A DNA stretch of 64,000 nt from Xylophilus rhododendri (lineage in GTDB: Bacteria > Pseudomonadota > Gammaproteobacteria > Burkholderiales > Burkholderiaceae_C): contig NZ_CP047650.1 in the NCBI RefSeq assembly GCF_009906855.1, positions 5,332,001 to 5,396,000 of the forward strand, given 5' to 3'. The translations under genes were made by a program, and so were the position numbers. The notes under the pieces were generated by a model. That model was not told the origin of the DNA, did not search any database, and saw only the letters and a list, made by a program, of their open reading frames with translations. Within the stretch, counting starts at the first letter, position 1, and each line of letters begins with the position of its first letter. Below are positions 48,741 to 57,110 of the stretch, in pieces.

Positions 48741-50453
48741 ATGACCCCGAACGTCCAGCATCCATCCGCCACTTCGTTTCGTCCCACCACCACCGCACTG
48801 CTGTGCAACCTGCTCTTCGGCAGCCTGCTGCTGGCCGGCTGCGGCGGCAGCAACGATCCCATCGTCGTCAGCGACGCCAAGCCCGTGACGCCGGTCGTTC
48901 CGGTGGTCGTGCCGCCGACCGTCGTGCCCCCGGTCGTGGTCTCGAACGAACGCTGGACCGTCGGCGACCTGCATGTGCACACCTTCCAGTCCGACGACAC
49001 CCAGCAGACCACCACGCTGGACCAGGTTCTGGCCAAGGCCTTCACCACCTACGGACTGGATTGGGCGGCCATCTCCGACCACCTGCGCGTATCGAACTAC
49101 GACAACAACGGCAACCGCCTGCCCGCCGCCATTCCCTTCTCGAAGGGCATGGCCGACTACCAGGTGCCGCGCATCAAGGCGCTGCAGGCCGCAGGCACCT
49201 ATGCCGACAAGACCATCTTCGCCGCCTTCGAATGGGACATGCCCACGCATGACCACGCCAACATCGGCATCCTGACCGACACCCCCATGTCGGCGGCCGC
49301 CCTCAAGGCCGCCAACCAGTTCGAATACCTGTTCACCAACCGCGCGGCCAGCGACTTCCTGCCCGCCGACGTGGCCGCCTGGAACGCCGCCGACACGAAG
49401 GCCTTCAGCACGCATGCGGACGCGATGGCCGCCATTGCCTGGCTCAAGAAGAACTATCCCGAGACCAGCTACATGCAGATCAACCATCCCTCGCGCAACC
49501 TGGGCAGCTACACCATCGCCCAGCTGCGCGAGATGAACGATCTGGCCCCGCGCATCATGTTCAGCATCGAAGGCATGGTGGGCAACCAGATGGAGCCCGA
49601 CCGCGGCGGCTACACCCAGGCCTCGGCCACCACGCCCAACCCGGTGGCGCTGACCTACGGCGGCGTGGATTACCTGGTCGCCACCCTGGGCGGCACCTGG
49701 GACGCGCTGCTCTCGGAAGGCCGCCACATCTGGAACGTGGCCGACTCCGACTACCACTTCAAGACCAACGGCGCCAACAGCAGCGGCTACTCGCCCGGCG
49801 AATACGCCAAGAACCACCTCTGGGGCGAGATCAAGGACCCGAAATCCCTGCTGGCCGCCATGCGCGGCGGCAAGGTGTACGGCACCTACGGCGACCTGAT
49901 CAGCGCGCTCGACTTCCGCGTGACCAGCAGCGCCGGCACCGGCGAGATGGGCTCGGACATGACCGCCAAGCTCAACGAAACGCTGACCGTGACCGTGCGC
50001 TTCAAGTCGCCCGACCGCAACAACTACGAGTTCCAGGTCGGCAGCGGCGTGCCCGCCAACCTCAAGCCGCAGGTCGACCACATCGACATCATCGCGGGCA
50101 ACATCACCGGGCTGGAAGTGGCGGGCACCGCCGGCTACTCGCGCGCCACCAATCCCTCGACCCGTGTGGTCAAGCGCCTCACCGCATCGGACTGGAAGCT
50201 CGACGCCGACGGCTACTACGCCGCCAGCTACACCATGCCGGCCACCACCAGCACCTACTTCCGCCTGCGCGGCACCAACCAGGGCGTGAACGTGGCCGGC
50301 GAGACCTCCAACGGCGAACCGCTGGCTGACGTGAGCATCAAGGCCAGCGTGGTGACGGATGCCGCCACCCGTTTCAATGCGATCAACGCACGCAACTACA
50401 GCGATCTCTGGTTCTATTCGAACCCGGTGTTCGTGAAGGTCGGCGGGGCCTGA
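48741..50453 (+). CDS. PHP-domain/CehA-like metal-dependent lipoprotein
   Basis: 570 residues. The N terminus is a lipoprotein signal with lipobox LAGC (LLFGSLLLAGCGGSN), followed by a Pro/Val-rich linker. The catalytic part starts with GDLHVHTFQSDD, has WAAISDHLRVSNYDNN, and later VADSDYHFKTNG, the metal-ligand pattern of PHP-fold phosphoesterases; His in MPTHDHANIG and INHPSRNLG may also bind metal. It is probably an outer-membrane-anchored phosphodiesterase or phosphatase, perhaps for phosphorus scavenging. It stands alone with its own 177-base upstream region. Confidence 0.82.
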   Translation: MTPNVQHPSATSFRPTTTALLCNLLFGSLLLAGCGGSNDPIVVSDAKPVTPVVPVVVPPTVVPPVVVSNERWTVGDLHVHTFQSDDTQQTTTLDQVLAKAFTTYGLDWAAISDHLRVSNYDNNGNRLPAAIPFSKGMADYQVPRIKALQAAGTYADKTIFAAFEWDMPTHDHANIGILTDTPMSAAALKAANQFEYLFTNRAASDFLPADVAAWNAADTKAFSTHADAMAAIAWLKKNYPETSYMQINHPSRNLGSYTIAQLREMNDLAPRIMFSIEGMVGNQMEPDRGGYTQASATTPNPVALTYGGVDYLVATLGGTWDALLSEGRHIWNVADSDYHFKTNGANSSGYSPGEYAKNHLWGEIKDPKSLLAAMRGGKVYGTYGDLISALDFRVTSSAGTGEMGSDMTAKLNETLTVTVRFKSPDRNNYEFQVGSGVPANLKPQVDHIDIIAGNITGLEVAGTAGYSRATNPSTRVVKRLTASDWKLDADGYYAASYTMPATTSTYFRLRGTNQGVNVAGETSNGEPLADVSIKASVVTDAATRFNAINARNYSDLWFYSNPVFVKVGGA

Positions 50454-50485
50454 GCGCGCTGGCGGCCGGCGAGCAGGGCGCCAGC

Positions 50486-50812
50486 CTAAGACTCCGGCCG
50501 GCGGGCCTCGTCGGCGTCGAAATCCTTGACGGAGCTGATCTGGCTGCGGTCGCGGATGCTGAGCATCAGCGGCCCGGAGTAGGGCTCCGCGAATGTGTAG
50601 GTGAGGTAGTCGCGGCCGCCTTGCAGTTCCTCCCGTCCCTCGGTCGTCACCAGCAGGAGATGGGCGCCCCGATTGAGGTGCCGGTACTTGAAGGAGCGCA
50701 GGTTCCTGAAGATGCAGCGCGCCTTGCCTCCGTCCGTGTGATGCGGAAAGAAGATTCCGCCGTCCAGGAAGAAGGCGCCGTCTGAAAGAAGGAATGTTTC
50801 CAGATCGATCAT
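50486..50812 (-). CDS. hypothetical protein, 108 residues
   Basis: Starts MIDLETFLLSDGAFFLDGGI. Further motifs are CIFRNLRSFKYRHLNRGAHL, VTTEGREELQGG and the tail SSVKDFDADEARRPES. I do not recognise it. The frame continues upstream into the Bug gene region without a better start, so the ATG at 50812 is taken. It lies between the convergent PHP gene and the Bug gene. Confidence 0.5.
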   Translation of the reverse strand: MIDLETFLLSDGAFFLDGGIFFPHHTDGGKARCIFRNLRSFKYRHLNRGAHLLLVTTEGREELQGGRDYLTYTFAEPYSGPLMLSIRDRSQISSVKDFDADEARRPES

Positions 50813-50856
50813 GGGCCGATTCTGGGATCCGGCCGCACCGGCTGGAAGCCCCCGGT

Positions 50857-51825
50857 CTAGTCGATTGAGATATTGGCGGCCTTCACCACCGAGCCCCAGC
50901 GCTGCTGCTCGGCCAGCACGAACTTCGCCAGGTGTTCCGGCCCCTGCACATCGGGCACGGCGGCCTGCAGGCGGTAGGTGTCCTGCACGGCAGGGTCCTT
51001 CATGGCATCGGCCACCAGCCGGGCCAGGTTGCGGGTGATCTCGGCCGGCGTGCCGGCCGGCGCGTGGAAGGCGAACCAGTTGCCGACCGACTGGTCCACG
51101 CCCAACTCGCGCAAGGTGGGAACCGCCGGCATCAGTTCCAGCCGTTTGTCCGCGGCCACGCCCAGCAGCTTGACCCGGCCGGCCTTGGCCGCGGCATCGG
51201 CGCCGCCGGCCGTCAGCAGCATGGTGTCCACATGGCCGCCTTCCACCGCCAGCAGGCCGGGCGACTGGCCCTGGAAAGCGACATGGTTCAGCTCGATGCC
51301 CAGCGCGCGCGAGAGCAGCTCCATGCCGATGTGCGAGGTGCTGCCCTGGCCCCAGGAGGCATAACTCAGCCCGCCGGGCTTGGCCTTGGCCGCGGCGATG
51401 AAGGCGTTCAGGTTGACGATGTCCGGCCGCGAAGGCCCGGCGATCAGGGCGAAGGGCACGCGGGCGAAGAGGGTGATCGGCACGAAGCTCCTGGTCGCTT
51501 CGTAGGTCAGGGTCTTGTAGATGAACGGTGCCAGGGCGTGCGTGTCGGCGTTGGACATCAGCAGCGTCAGGCCGTCCGGCGCCGCGTTCGCCACCGCCTG
51601 CGAGCCGATGCGGCCGCCGGCACCGGGCCGGTTGTCCACCACGAAGGACTGTCCGCTGGCCCTGGACATGGTGTTGCAGATCGCGCGTGTCAGCACGTCT
51701 GCCGCTGCGCCGGCGTTCCAGGGCACGACGACTCTCACAGTCCTGGCCTGCGCGCGGGACAGGGTGGGGGCACCGGCCGCCAGGGCGGCGAGGGCGGTCA
51801 GGGTGCTGCGGCGGGAGAGAGGCAT
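50857..51825 (-). CDS. Bug/TctC-family periplasmic solute-binding protein (7)
   Basis: 322 residues. Signal peptide MPLSRRSTLTALAALAAGAP, ending SRAQA. Mature motifs are RTVRVVVPWNAGAAADVLTRA, VDNRPGAGGRIGSQAVAN and HVAFQGQSPGLLAVEGG; the normal HVPYKG is changed to HVAFQG. No other enzyme gene is beside it, so its transport partners and regulator are elsewhere. Its promoter probably lies in the AT-rich bases at 51826-51942. Confidence 0.9.
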   Translation of the reverse strand: MPLSRRSTLTALAALAAGAPTLSRAQARTVRVVVPWNAGAAADVLTRAICNTMSRASGQSFVVDNRPGAGGRIGSQAVANAAPDGLTLLMSNADTHALAPFIYKTLTYEATRSFVPITLFARVPFALIAGPSRPDIVNLNAFIAAAKAKPGGLSYASWGQGSTSHIGMELLSRALGIELNHVAFQGQSPGLLAVEGGHVDTMLLTAGGADAAAKAGRVKLLGVAADKRLELMPAVPTLRELGVDQSVGNWFAFHAPAGTPAEITRNLARLVADAMKDPAVQDTYRLQAAVPDVQGPEHLAKFVLAEQQRWGSVVKAANISID

Positions 51826-51942
51826 GGCTGGGCTTTCGGAGGGTTGGATGGGGTCGTCCGCTGTCGGTCACTTCGAGTGACAACGGATGACCGTCATACA
51901 ATCCTACATATTCGCCCTGCGAAACCCGCTAGGGAAATCCCG

Positions 51943-52320
51943 TCAGTGAAGCGCGGGGCGGTGGAGCACCTGGAAGCGCTCGGCCAGGGCCGCAAGACGC
52001 CGGTCCAGGGTCCACAGGCTGGCACCTGCGGTCATCAGCGTGGAGCTCAGCAGCATCAGATCGATCAAGCCGCAGCCGCGGCCGAACAGTTCTTCGCGCT
52101 CCGTGAAGGCAATCACCTCGGCCAGGGTCGCCTGATGCGGCGACTGCAGTGAGCCCAGGTCCTGCAAGGTTCTTCTGCGGTCTGGCGGGGTCCCGCAAGC
52201 AATTTCTCCCAGCACCATCGGGTGCACCAGCACCTGGTCCGTGGCCAGGAGGTCAATCAACCCGTCCTGAGGTGCGCGGAAATGCGCGACCCATACGGAT
52301 GTATCCACCAAGACCGTCAT
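51943..52320 (-). CDS. vapC: VapC-type PIN-domain toxin
   Basis: 125 residues. The acidic PIN residues are Asp6 in VLVDTSVWV, Glu in VLGEIACG, Asp in [10 protein letters not shown] and Asp in LWTLDRRLA, so the Mg site is complete. VapC toxins cut tRNA or rRNA when the antitoxin is lost. The start overlaps the VapB stop (ATGA, 52317-52320), the usual coupling. The active site looks intact, so this is probably a working pair. Confidence 0.9.
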   Translation of the reverse strand: MTVLVDTSVWVAHFRAPQDGLIDLLATDQVLVHPMVLGEIACGTPPDRRRTLQDLGSLQSPHQATLAEVIAFTEREELFGRGCGLIDLMLLSSTLMTAGASLWTLDRRLAALAERFQVLHRPALH

Positions 52321-52520
52321 GGCACAGAGTCGTCACGGCGGCGCGGCGGCTCCGCCATGTCCGGAGCTTTCCCCCCGAGCGCGGCAAGGCGTTTGCCAGC
52401 CTGAACACGGACGAAGGTCTTGACGGCCTCTCTGAAGAGATCCGCCTTGTCCATCGCGGGATCCGCCACCTCCATCGCTTTCTCGTAGAGAGCGTCGTCG
52501 ATCGTCACGGTGGTTCGCAT
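52317..52520 (-). CDS. vapB: VapB-type antitoxin (ribbon-helix-helix)
   Basis: 67 residues. RHH motif [20 protein letters not shown], then [20 protein letters not shown], followed by a flexible tail ending RRRDDSVP that would wrap the toxin. This is the short RHH type often found with VapC. It is upstream of and overlapping the toxin gene and probably autoregulates both. Confidence 0.88.
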   Translation of the reverse strand: MRTTVTIDDALYEKAMEVADPAMDKADLFREAVKTFVRVQAGKRLAALGGKAPDMAEPPRRRDDSVP

Positions 52521-52554
52521 CTCGGTCCTCCATCAAAACGAGCATCATTTTGCA

Positions 52555-52780
52555 TCAGGCGGAGATCGCCATGCGGGTCTCGTTGGCGTTGAAGGTGGCC
52601 AGGGCTTCGACAGGGCGCCGCTTCAGGACGTGGATGACGATATGGGTGTCGAGCAGATAACGCAGCATCAGAGCGGCTCCCGCTCCGATTGGTGCTGGCT
52701 GGCGCGCTCCTGCAGAAAGTCGTCGCTGACAACGGGGCCTTCCATCAAGCGCACCACCTGCCCGACTCCGGATCCAGCCA
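52555..52780 (-). pseudogene. VapBC remnant
   Basis: Two fragments on the minus strand. An upstream frame ends in a VapB-like tail (RLMEGPVVSDDFLQERASQ, QSEREPL, stop at 52668); overlapping it by TGATG is a frame starting MLRYLLDTHIVIHVLKRRPV that has the PIN N-terminal Asp but stops after 37 residues at 52555. The antitoxin lacks its N-terminal DNA-binding part and the toxin lacks three of its acidic residues. A decayed toxin-antitoxin locus directly upstream of an intact one. The outer limit is approximate. Confidence 0.6.
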
Positions 52781-52916
52781 GTGGTTTTTCTGCTGAGCCC
52801 CGGCACGCCCTGTGGTTTCTCCCTCGTTCGATTCACCCGGGCACGTATGCTTTTCCGCGCCATATCCGGCGTATTGCCTGCCCCACGAGCCTTACCGAAC
52901 CCACATAACCATAAGC

Positions 52917-54881
52917 ATGAAATTTTCCGATCTGGATCTCAGCACCAAATTGCCGGTCGTCGTATTTCTGGTCGTCAGCGTGGTATTCGCCGGCTTTGTG
53001 ATCGGCATCAGCCATTCGGTTTCCGAAATGGTCAACCACCGGGCCAATGTGGAAGTCGGCGAAAAGACCAAACTGGTGGTGGACCTGCTGGACGCACTCG
53101 ACAAGGACCGGCGCGAGAGAACCGGCGAACTGGCCAGATCCTTGCAGGGGAAACTGGCCGGCAGCTTCGAATTGGAGAATCCGCCTGCGCAAGCCGACGG
53201 TACTGCGCTGCCTTCTTTGAAACTCGACGGCCGGCCCATCGATACCGACCTCGAACTGGTGGACCGCTTCACCGCCGACACCGGCGCCGTGGCGACGGTA
53301 TTCGCCCGGCGCGGCGATGATTTCGTGCGTGTGGTGACCTCGCTCAAGAACGACAAGGGCCAGCGCTCCGTCGGTTCGCTGCTGGCGCGCGATCACCCGG
53401 CCTACAAGGCCATATTGGATGGCAAGGCCTTCATCGGGTTCGCGACGCTGTTCAATCGCCAATACATCACCCAATACGACCCTATCCGCGATGCGCGCGG
53501 CGCGCTCATCGGAATCTCCTTCGTCGGGCTGGATATCTCCGGCTATATCAAGCAGCTGAAATCCACCGTCACCAGCCTGAAAGTCGGCAAGACCGGCTAT
53601 TTCTACATCCTGGACGCCAGGCCCGGCGCGACCCTGGGCACCGTGGTTGCCCACCCGGATGCCGAGGGCAAGAATCTCCTGGAAGCTAAGGACGCCGACG
53701 GCCGTGCCTACGTGCAGGAGATCTTCGAGCGCCGCAACGGCACGCTGCGCTACCGCGCGCTGGATCCGGCGGGCGGTGCGCGCGAGCGCGTCGTGTCCTT
53801 CAGCTCTTTCGGCAGTTGGCAATGGGTGATCGCCGGCGGCGCCTATGCGGACGAGTTCACCGAGGAAGTGCGCCAGCTGCGCAACCTCTATGCCCTGCTC
53901 GGCGTCGCCCTGGTGCTGCTGATGACGGGGCTGGTGTACTGGCTGATCCGCCGCCTGGTCATCCGCCCGCTCGGGCAGGCCAGCCAGGCGGCGCAGGCGT
54001 TGGCGCAAGGCGACCTGAGCATCGATGTGCGCATCGAGCGCCAGGACGAGATCGGCCGCCTGCTCGCCTCCATCAACCAGATCGGGCGCGGCCTGACGGA
54101 TGTCGTCAGCACCGTGCGCCAGGGCTCCGAAGGCGTGGCTACGGCCAGCGCCCAGATCGCCCAGGGCAACCAGGACTTGTCCGCCCGCACCGAGTCGCAG
54201 GCCGGCACGCTGCAGCAGACGGCGGCCAGCATGGAAGAGCTCGGCACCACCGTCAAACAAAATGCCGACAACGCCCGCCAGGCCAACCAGCTCGCCCTCA
54301 GCGCCAGCACCGTGGCCGTGCAGGGCGGCGAAGCGGTGGCGCAAGTCGTGCAGACCATGCAGGGCATCCAGGATGCGTCGCGCAAGATCACCGACATCAT
54401 CAGCGTGATCGACGGCATCGCCTTCCAGACCAATATCCTGGCCCTCAACGCCGCCGTGGAAGCGGCCCGCGCGGGCGAGCAGGGCCGAGGTTTCGCGGTG
54501 GTGGCGGCCGAGGTGCGTGGCCTGGCGGCACGTTCGGCGACCGCGGCCAAGGAGATCAAGACCCTGATCGACGACAGCGTGGCGCGTGTGGAACAAGGCA
54601 GCACGCTGGTGGACCGGGCCGGCGCCACCATGCAGGAGGTGGTGAGCGCGATCCGCCGCGTCACCGACATCATGGGCGAGATCAGCAACGCCAGCAGCGA
54701 GCAGAGCCTGGGTGTCAGCCAGGTCGGCAGCGCGGTCACGCAGATGGATCAGGCCACGCAGCAGAACGCTGCGCTGGTCGAGGAGATGGCCGCAGCGGCG
54801 GACAGCCTGAAGACCCAGGCGCAGGCGCTGGTGAGTACGGTGGCGGTGTTCAAGCTGAGCCGGCAGCACGCCACGGCCTGA
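52917..54881 (+). CDS. methyl-accepting chemotaxis protein with Cache domain
   Basis: 654 residues. Membrane helix at about 10-33 ([20 protein letters not shown]), a periplasmic Cache3-Cache2 type domain ([51 protein letters not shown]), second helix near [24 protein letters not shown], then the MCP signalling hairpin with [20 protein letters not shown] and [18 protein letters not shown]. No CheA/CheW or flagellar genes are near. The ligand is unknown, but Cache3-Cache2 receptors often sense carboxylic acids, in keeping with the many Bug proteins. The C terminus lacks a CheR-tethering pentapeptide. Confidence 0.93.
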   Translation: MKFSDLDLSTKLPVVVFLVVSVVFAGFVIGISHSVSEMVNHRANVEVGEKTKLVVDLLDALDKDRRERTGELARSLQGKLAGSFELENPPAQADGTALPSLKLDGRPIDTDLELVDRFTADTGAVATVFARRGDDFVRVVTSLKNDKGQRSVGSLLARDHPAYKAILDGKAFIGFATLFNRQYITQYDPIRDARGALIGISFVGLDISGYIKQLKSTVTSLKVGKTGYFYILDARPGATLGTVVAHPDAEGKNLLEAKDADGRAYVQEIFERRNGTLRYRALDPAGGARERVVSFSSFGSWQWVIAGGAYADEFTEEVRQLRNLYALLGVALVLLMTGLVYWLIRRLVIRPLGQASQAAQALAQGDLSIDVRIERQDEIGRLLASINQIGRGLTDVVSTVRQGSEGVATASAQIAQGNQDLSARTESQAGTLQQTAASMEELGTTVKQNADNARQANQLALSASTVAVQGGEAVAQVVQTMQGIQDASRKITDIISVIDGIAFQTNILALNAAVEAARAGEQGRGFAVVAAEVRGLAARSATAAKEIKTLIDDSVARVEQGSTLVDRAGATMQEVVSAIRRVTDIMGEISNASSEQSLGVSQVGSAVTQMDQATQQNAALVEEMAAAADSLKTQAQALVSTVAVFKLSRQHATA

Positions 54882-54900
54882 GCCGCGGCCGAGGATGTCC

Positions 54901-54920
54901 GGCGGCGGTTCGCAGCCGCC
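54901..54920. terminator. GC-rich hairpin between convergent genes
   Basis: GGCGGC (54901-54906) and GCCGCC (54915-54920) with an eight-base loop, immediately after the chemoreceptor stop and before the DHH gene stop. It has no T run, so a role as terminator for both strands is only plausible. Confidence 0.35.
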
Positions 54921-55853
54921 TCAGCCGTCCTGGTTGATCTGCTTCGTCAGCTCCGCCAGCACCTGCGAGGCCCGGTCGTTCTCCACCTGGCAGGTGCCCG
55001 CGTTTTCATGCCCGCCGCCGCCGTACTGCAGCATCAGCGCGCCGATATTGGTTTTGGAACTGCGGTTGAGGATGGACTTGCCCGTGGCGAATACCGTGTT
55101 CTGCTGCTTCAGGCCCCAGAGCACATGGATGGAGATATTCGTCTCGGGATACAGGGCGTAGATCATGAAGCGGTTGCCCGCGTAGATCGTTTCTTCCTGG
55201 CGCAGGTCCAGCACCACCAGATTGCCGGTCACGGTGGAACAGCGGCGCAGCTGTTCGTTGAATTTCTCGCGGTGTTCGAAATACATGGTCGAGCGTTCGA
55301 CCACGTCCGGCAGCTGCATGATCTCGTCGATTCCCAGCCGGGCGCAGGCATCGATCAAATCCATCATCAGCTGGTAATTCGAGATGCGGAAATCCCGGAA
55401 ACGGCCCAGGCCGGTGCGTGAATCCATCAGGTAATTCAGCAAGACCCAGCCCTGCGGATCGAGTATTTCCTCGCGCGTGAAACGGGCCGCGTCGGCCTTG
55501 TCCACCGCGGCCATCATGCCTTCCCAGGCTGGTGGGAAAACCTGCTCGCCGCCGAAATGCCGGTAAACCACCCGCGCCGCGGACGGCGCGCTGGCATCGA
55601 TCACGTAATTGGCCGTGCCGTCGCCATTGCGGGCGAGTTCGGAGGAATGGTGGTCGAACACCATGTGGGCGCCGGGCACATAAGGCAGGTTGGTGGTGAT
55701 GTCCCTCGGGCCGATCTCGATTTTCCCGTCCTGCATGTCCTTGGGGTGCACGAACTTGATGTCGTCGATCATGTCCAGGTGCTTGAGCAGGACGGCGCAG
55801 ACCAGGCCGTCGAAATCGCTGCGGGTGACCAGTCGGTATTTGGGGGGTGCCAT
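54921..55853 (-). CDS. DHH-family phosphoesterase (exopolyphosphatase/NrnA-like)
   Basis: 310 residues. N-terminal metal motif TRSDFDGLVCAVLL, the family's DHH at residues 67-69 (VFDHHSSEL), and the C-terminal DHHA1 motif YGGGGHENAGTCQVEN. These enzymes hydrolyse short phosphodiesters such as nanoRNA, pAp, cyclic di-AMP or polyphosphate with Mn. The start at 55853 was chosen because the longer upstream part (to 56000) is not family-like. It is convergent with the chemoreceptor and diverges from the mobile mystery gene across 241 bases. Confidence 0.87.
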   Translation of the reverse strand: MAPPKYRLVTRSDFDGLVCAVLLKHLDMIDDIKFVHPKDMQDGKIEIGPRDITTNLPYVPGAHMVFDHHSSELARNGDGTANYVIDASAPSAARVVYRHFGGEQVFPPAWEGMMAAVDKADAARFTREEILDPQGWVLLNYLMDSRTGLGRFRDFRISNYQLMMDLIDACARLGIDEIMQLPDVVERSTMYFEHREKFNEQLRRCSTVTGNLVVLDLRQEETIYAGNRFMIYALYPETNISIHVLWGLKQQNTVFATGKSILNRSSKTNIGALMLQYGGGGHENAGTCQVENDRASQVLAELTKQINQDG

Positions 55854-56094
55854 ACGCTTTCTTTCTCGCCAGGGTGATTGCCGGCATGTCGGCGGGTCAT
55901 ACATGGACTCGCGTGCATCCAAGCATACCTTTGAAGATCGAAGTGGTGATCCAATGCTTGGAGCACCGGCCTCGGTTCGTCGTCCGCAGATGGTGAACAC
56001 CGCTTTAAGCTTCTTCTTGGCGAAGCAAAAAATCCTAAAATGCTGCCCTATTGGCTATCATTCGCCTCGACATAAATAGCCTATAGGCCAGCAA
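55854..56094. other. AT-richer intergenic region upstream of mobile mystery protein A
   Basis: 241 bases between divergent genes. The part from 56010 to 56090 is distinctly AT-richer than its surroundings (AAAAAATCCTAAAATGC, then CTATTGGCTA and ATAGCCTATAG), as expected for an acquired module's promoter. The CTATAGG/CCAGC area could be a regulator site; no perfect palindrome longer than six bases per arm was seen. Confidence 0.4.
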
Positions 56095-56556
56095 ATGTCT
56101 CCCGAACTCAAGCAACTCCGCCTGGATCAGCTGCAAGCCAGCGTGTCCCCCTACGCCCCGCTGGTCGCCCGCAAACCGCCTGCTCGCGGCTGGCTCAAGC
56201 TGGTGCGGGAATCACTCGGCCTGACCGAACGTCAGCAAGCGCAGCGCCTGGGCATCACCGGCCCGACACTGCACAAGTCCGAGCAGGCCGAATCGGAAGA
56301 CCGCATCTCGCTCGGCCAGTTGCGCAAGCTCGCCGATGGCCTGGACTGCGAACTCGTCTATGCCCTGGTGCCCAGGCGTCCGTTGACCGAGGTGGTCCAC
56401 GAGCGCGCGCGCGCCATCGCGCTGGAAGAAGTCGGCGGCGTGGCGCACACCATGGGCCTGGAGGACCAGCGGCCCACCGATGCGCGCATCGCGCGGCAGG
56501 TGGAGCGCCGGGCGGAGGAGTTGCTGCGTGGCCGGTGGTCGGTGTTGTGGCGCTAG
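56095..56556 (+). CDS. mobile mystery protein A (HTH antitoxin-like)
   Basis: 153 residues. The HTH reads GWLKLVRESLGLTERQQAQR, then LGITGPTLHKSEQAESEDRI, followed by LADGLDCELVYALVPRRPLT, then ERARAIALEEVGGVAHTMGLE, the distinctive pattern of mobile mystery protein A. In other genomes this gene precedes mobile mystery protein B, a Fic-domain protein, as a likely toxin-antitoxin-type pair. Here the partner is reduced to a C-terminal fragment starting inside the end of this gene. Its tail, RRAEELLRGRWSVLWR, is intact. Confidence 0.85.
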   Translation: MSPELKQLRLDQLQASVSPYAPLVARKPPARGWLKLVRESLGLTERQQAQRLGITGPTLHKSEQAESEDRISLGQLRKLADGLDCELVYALVPRRPLTEVVHERARAIALEEVGGVAHTMGLEDQRPTDARIARQVERRAEELLRGRWSVLWR

Positions 56557-56741
56557 ACCTGGATTCGCGGCTGATGGCCGACGTGATTCTGCGGGGCATG
56601 GGCCAGCCGGCGTTTTCCTGGGGCGGGGGAGGGGGCCGGCTGGCCAGTGCCAACGACCAGGCCCGCAAACGCTATCTGGCGGGCCTGCGGGCGGCCGATC
56701 AGGGCGACTACGGCCTGCTGCTGGCCTTTGTGCGGAGTTGA
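56535..56741 (+). pseudogene. C-terminal remnant of mobile mystery protein B (Fic domain)
   Basis: A 68-residue GTG-initiated frame overlapping the antitoxin-like gene. It reads SRLMADVILRGMGQPAFSWG, then ARKRYLAGLRAADQGDYGLL and LAFVRS, matching the end of Fic-type mobile mystery B proteins, which normally follows the HPFxxGNGR active-site motif. That motif and everything before it is gone, so no AMP-transfer activity is possible. The deletion removed roughly the first two thirds of the partner and left the HTH gene joined to the tail. Confidence 0.75.
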
Positions 56742-56759
56742 AGCGCCAGCCGGAGCAGA

Positions 56760-57083
56760 ATGCCCCGACACAGCAACTCATGGGAAATGGCGATGGCATA
56801 CGCGGTGGAAGCTGTCCAGTGGGCGCCGGATCGAACAGTGAAGTCGGTGCGGTGGCACAGCTTCGAATACGTGGACGGAGAGCTGGAGAAAGGCGATTCG
56901 GTGGTCAGCAGCATCGCCGCCGTGGCGGTCGCGGCATCGCGGGGCCATGACCTGTACCTGTGCTATCACGGCGCCGTGGGCCGCAAGATCGAAGTGGTCG
57001 ATCTTCCCGACGGGCGCAAGACCCTGGTGGATCTGCCCGTCGGCGACCAGGCCCAGGCCCTGGCGGATCTGCCGCAGTTCTGA
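56760..57083 (+). CDS. hypothetical protein, 107 residues
   Basis: Starts MPRHSNSWEMAMAYAVEAVQ with GGAG four bases before the ATG; later ATGs at 56787 and 56793 are alternatives. Contains WHSFEYVDGELEKGDSVVSS, IAAVAVAASRGHDLYLCYHG and VDLPDGRKTLVDLPVGDQAQ. No family recognised. It is on the same strand as the Fic remnant and convergent with the large mutase gene, 27 bases from its stop. Confidence 0.5.
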   Translation: MPRHSNSWEMAMAYAVEAVQWAPDRTVKSVRWHSFEYVDGELEKGDSVVSSIAAVAVAASRGHDLYLCYHGAVGRKIEVVDLPDGRKTLVDLPVGDQAQALADLPQF

Positions 57084-57110
57084 TCGAGCCGCCGCGCGCG
57101 GTTCGGAGCA

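Noticed and set aside
48473..49048. 191-residue minus-strand frame at the PHP lipoprotein promoter
   Set aside because: It runs through the intergenic region and antisense to the lipoprotein signal with no ribosome site or recognisable motif.
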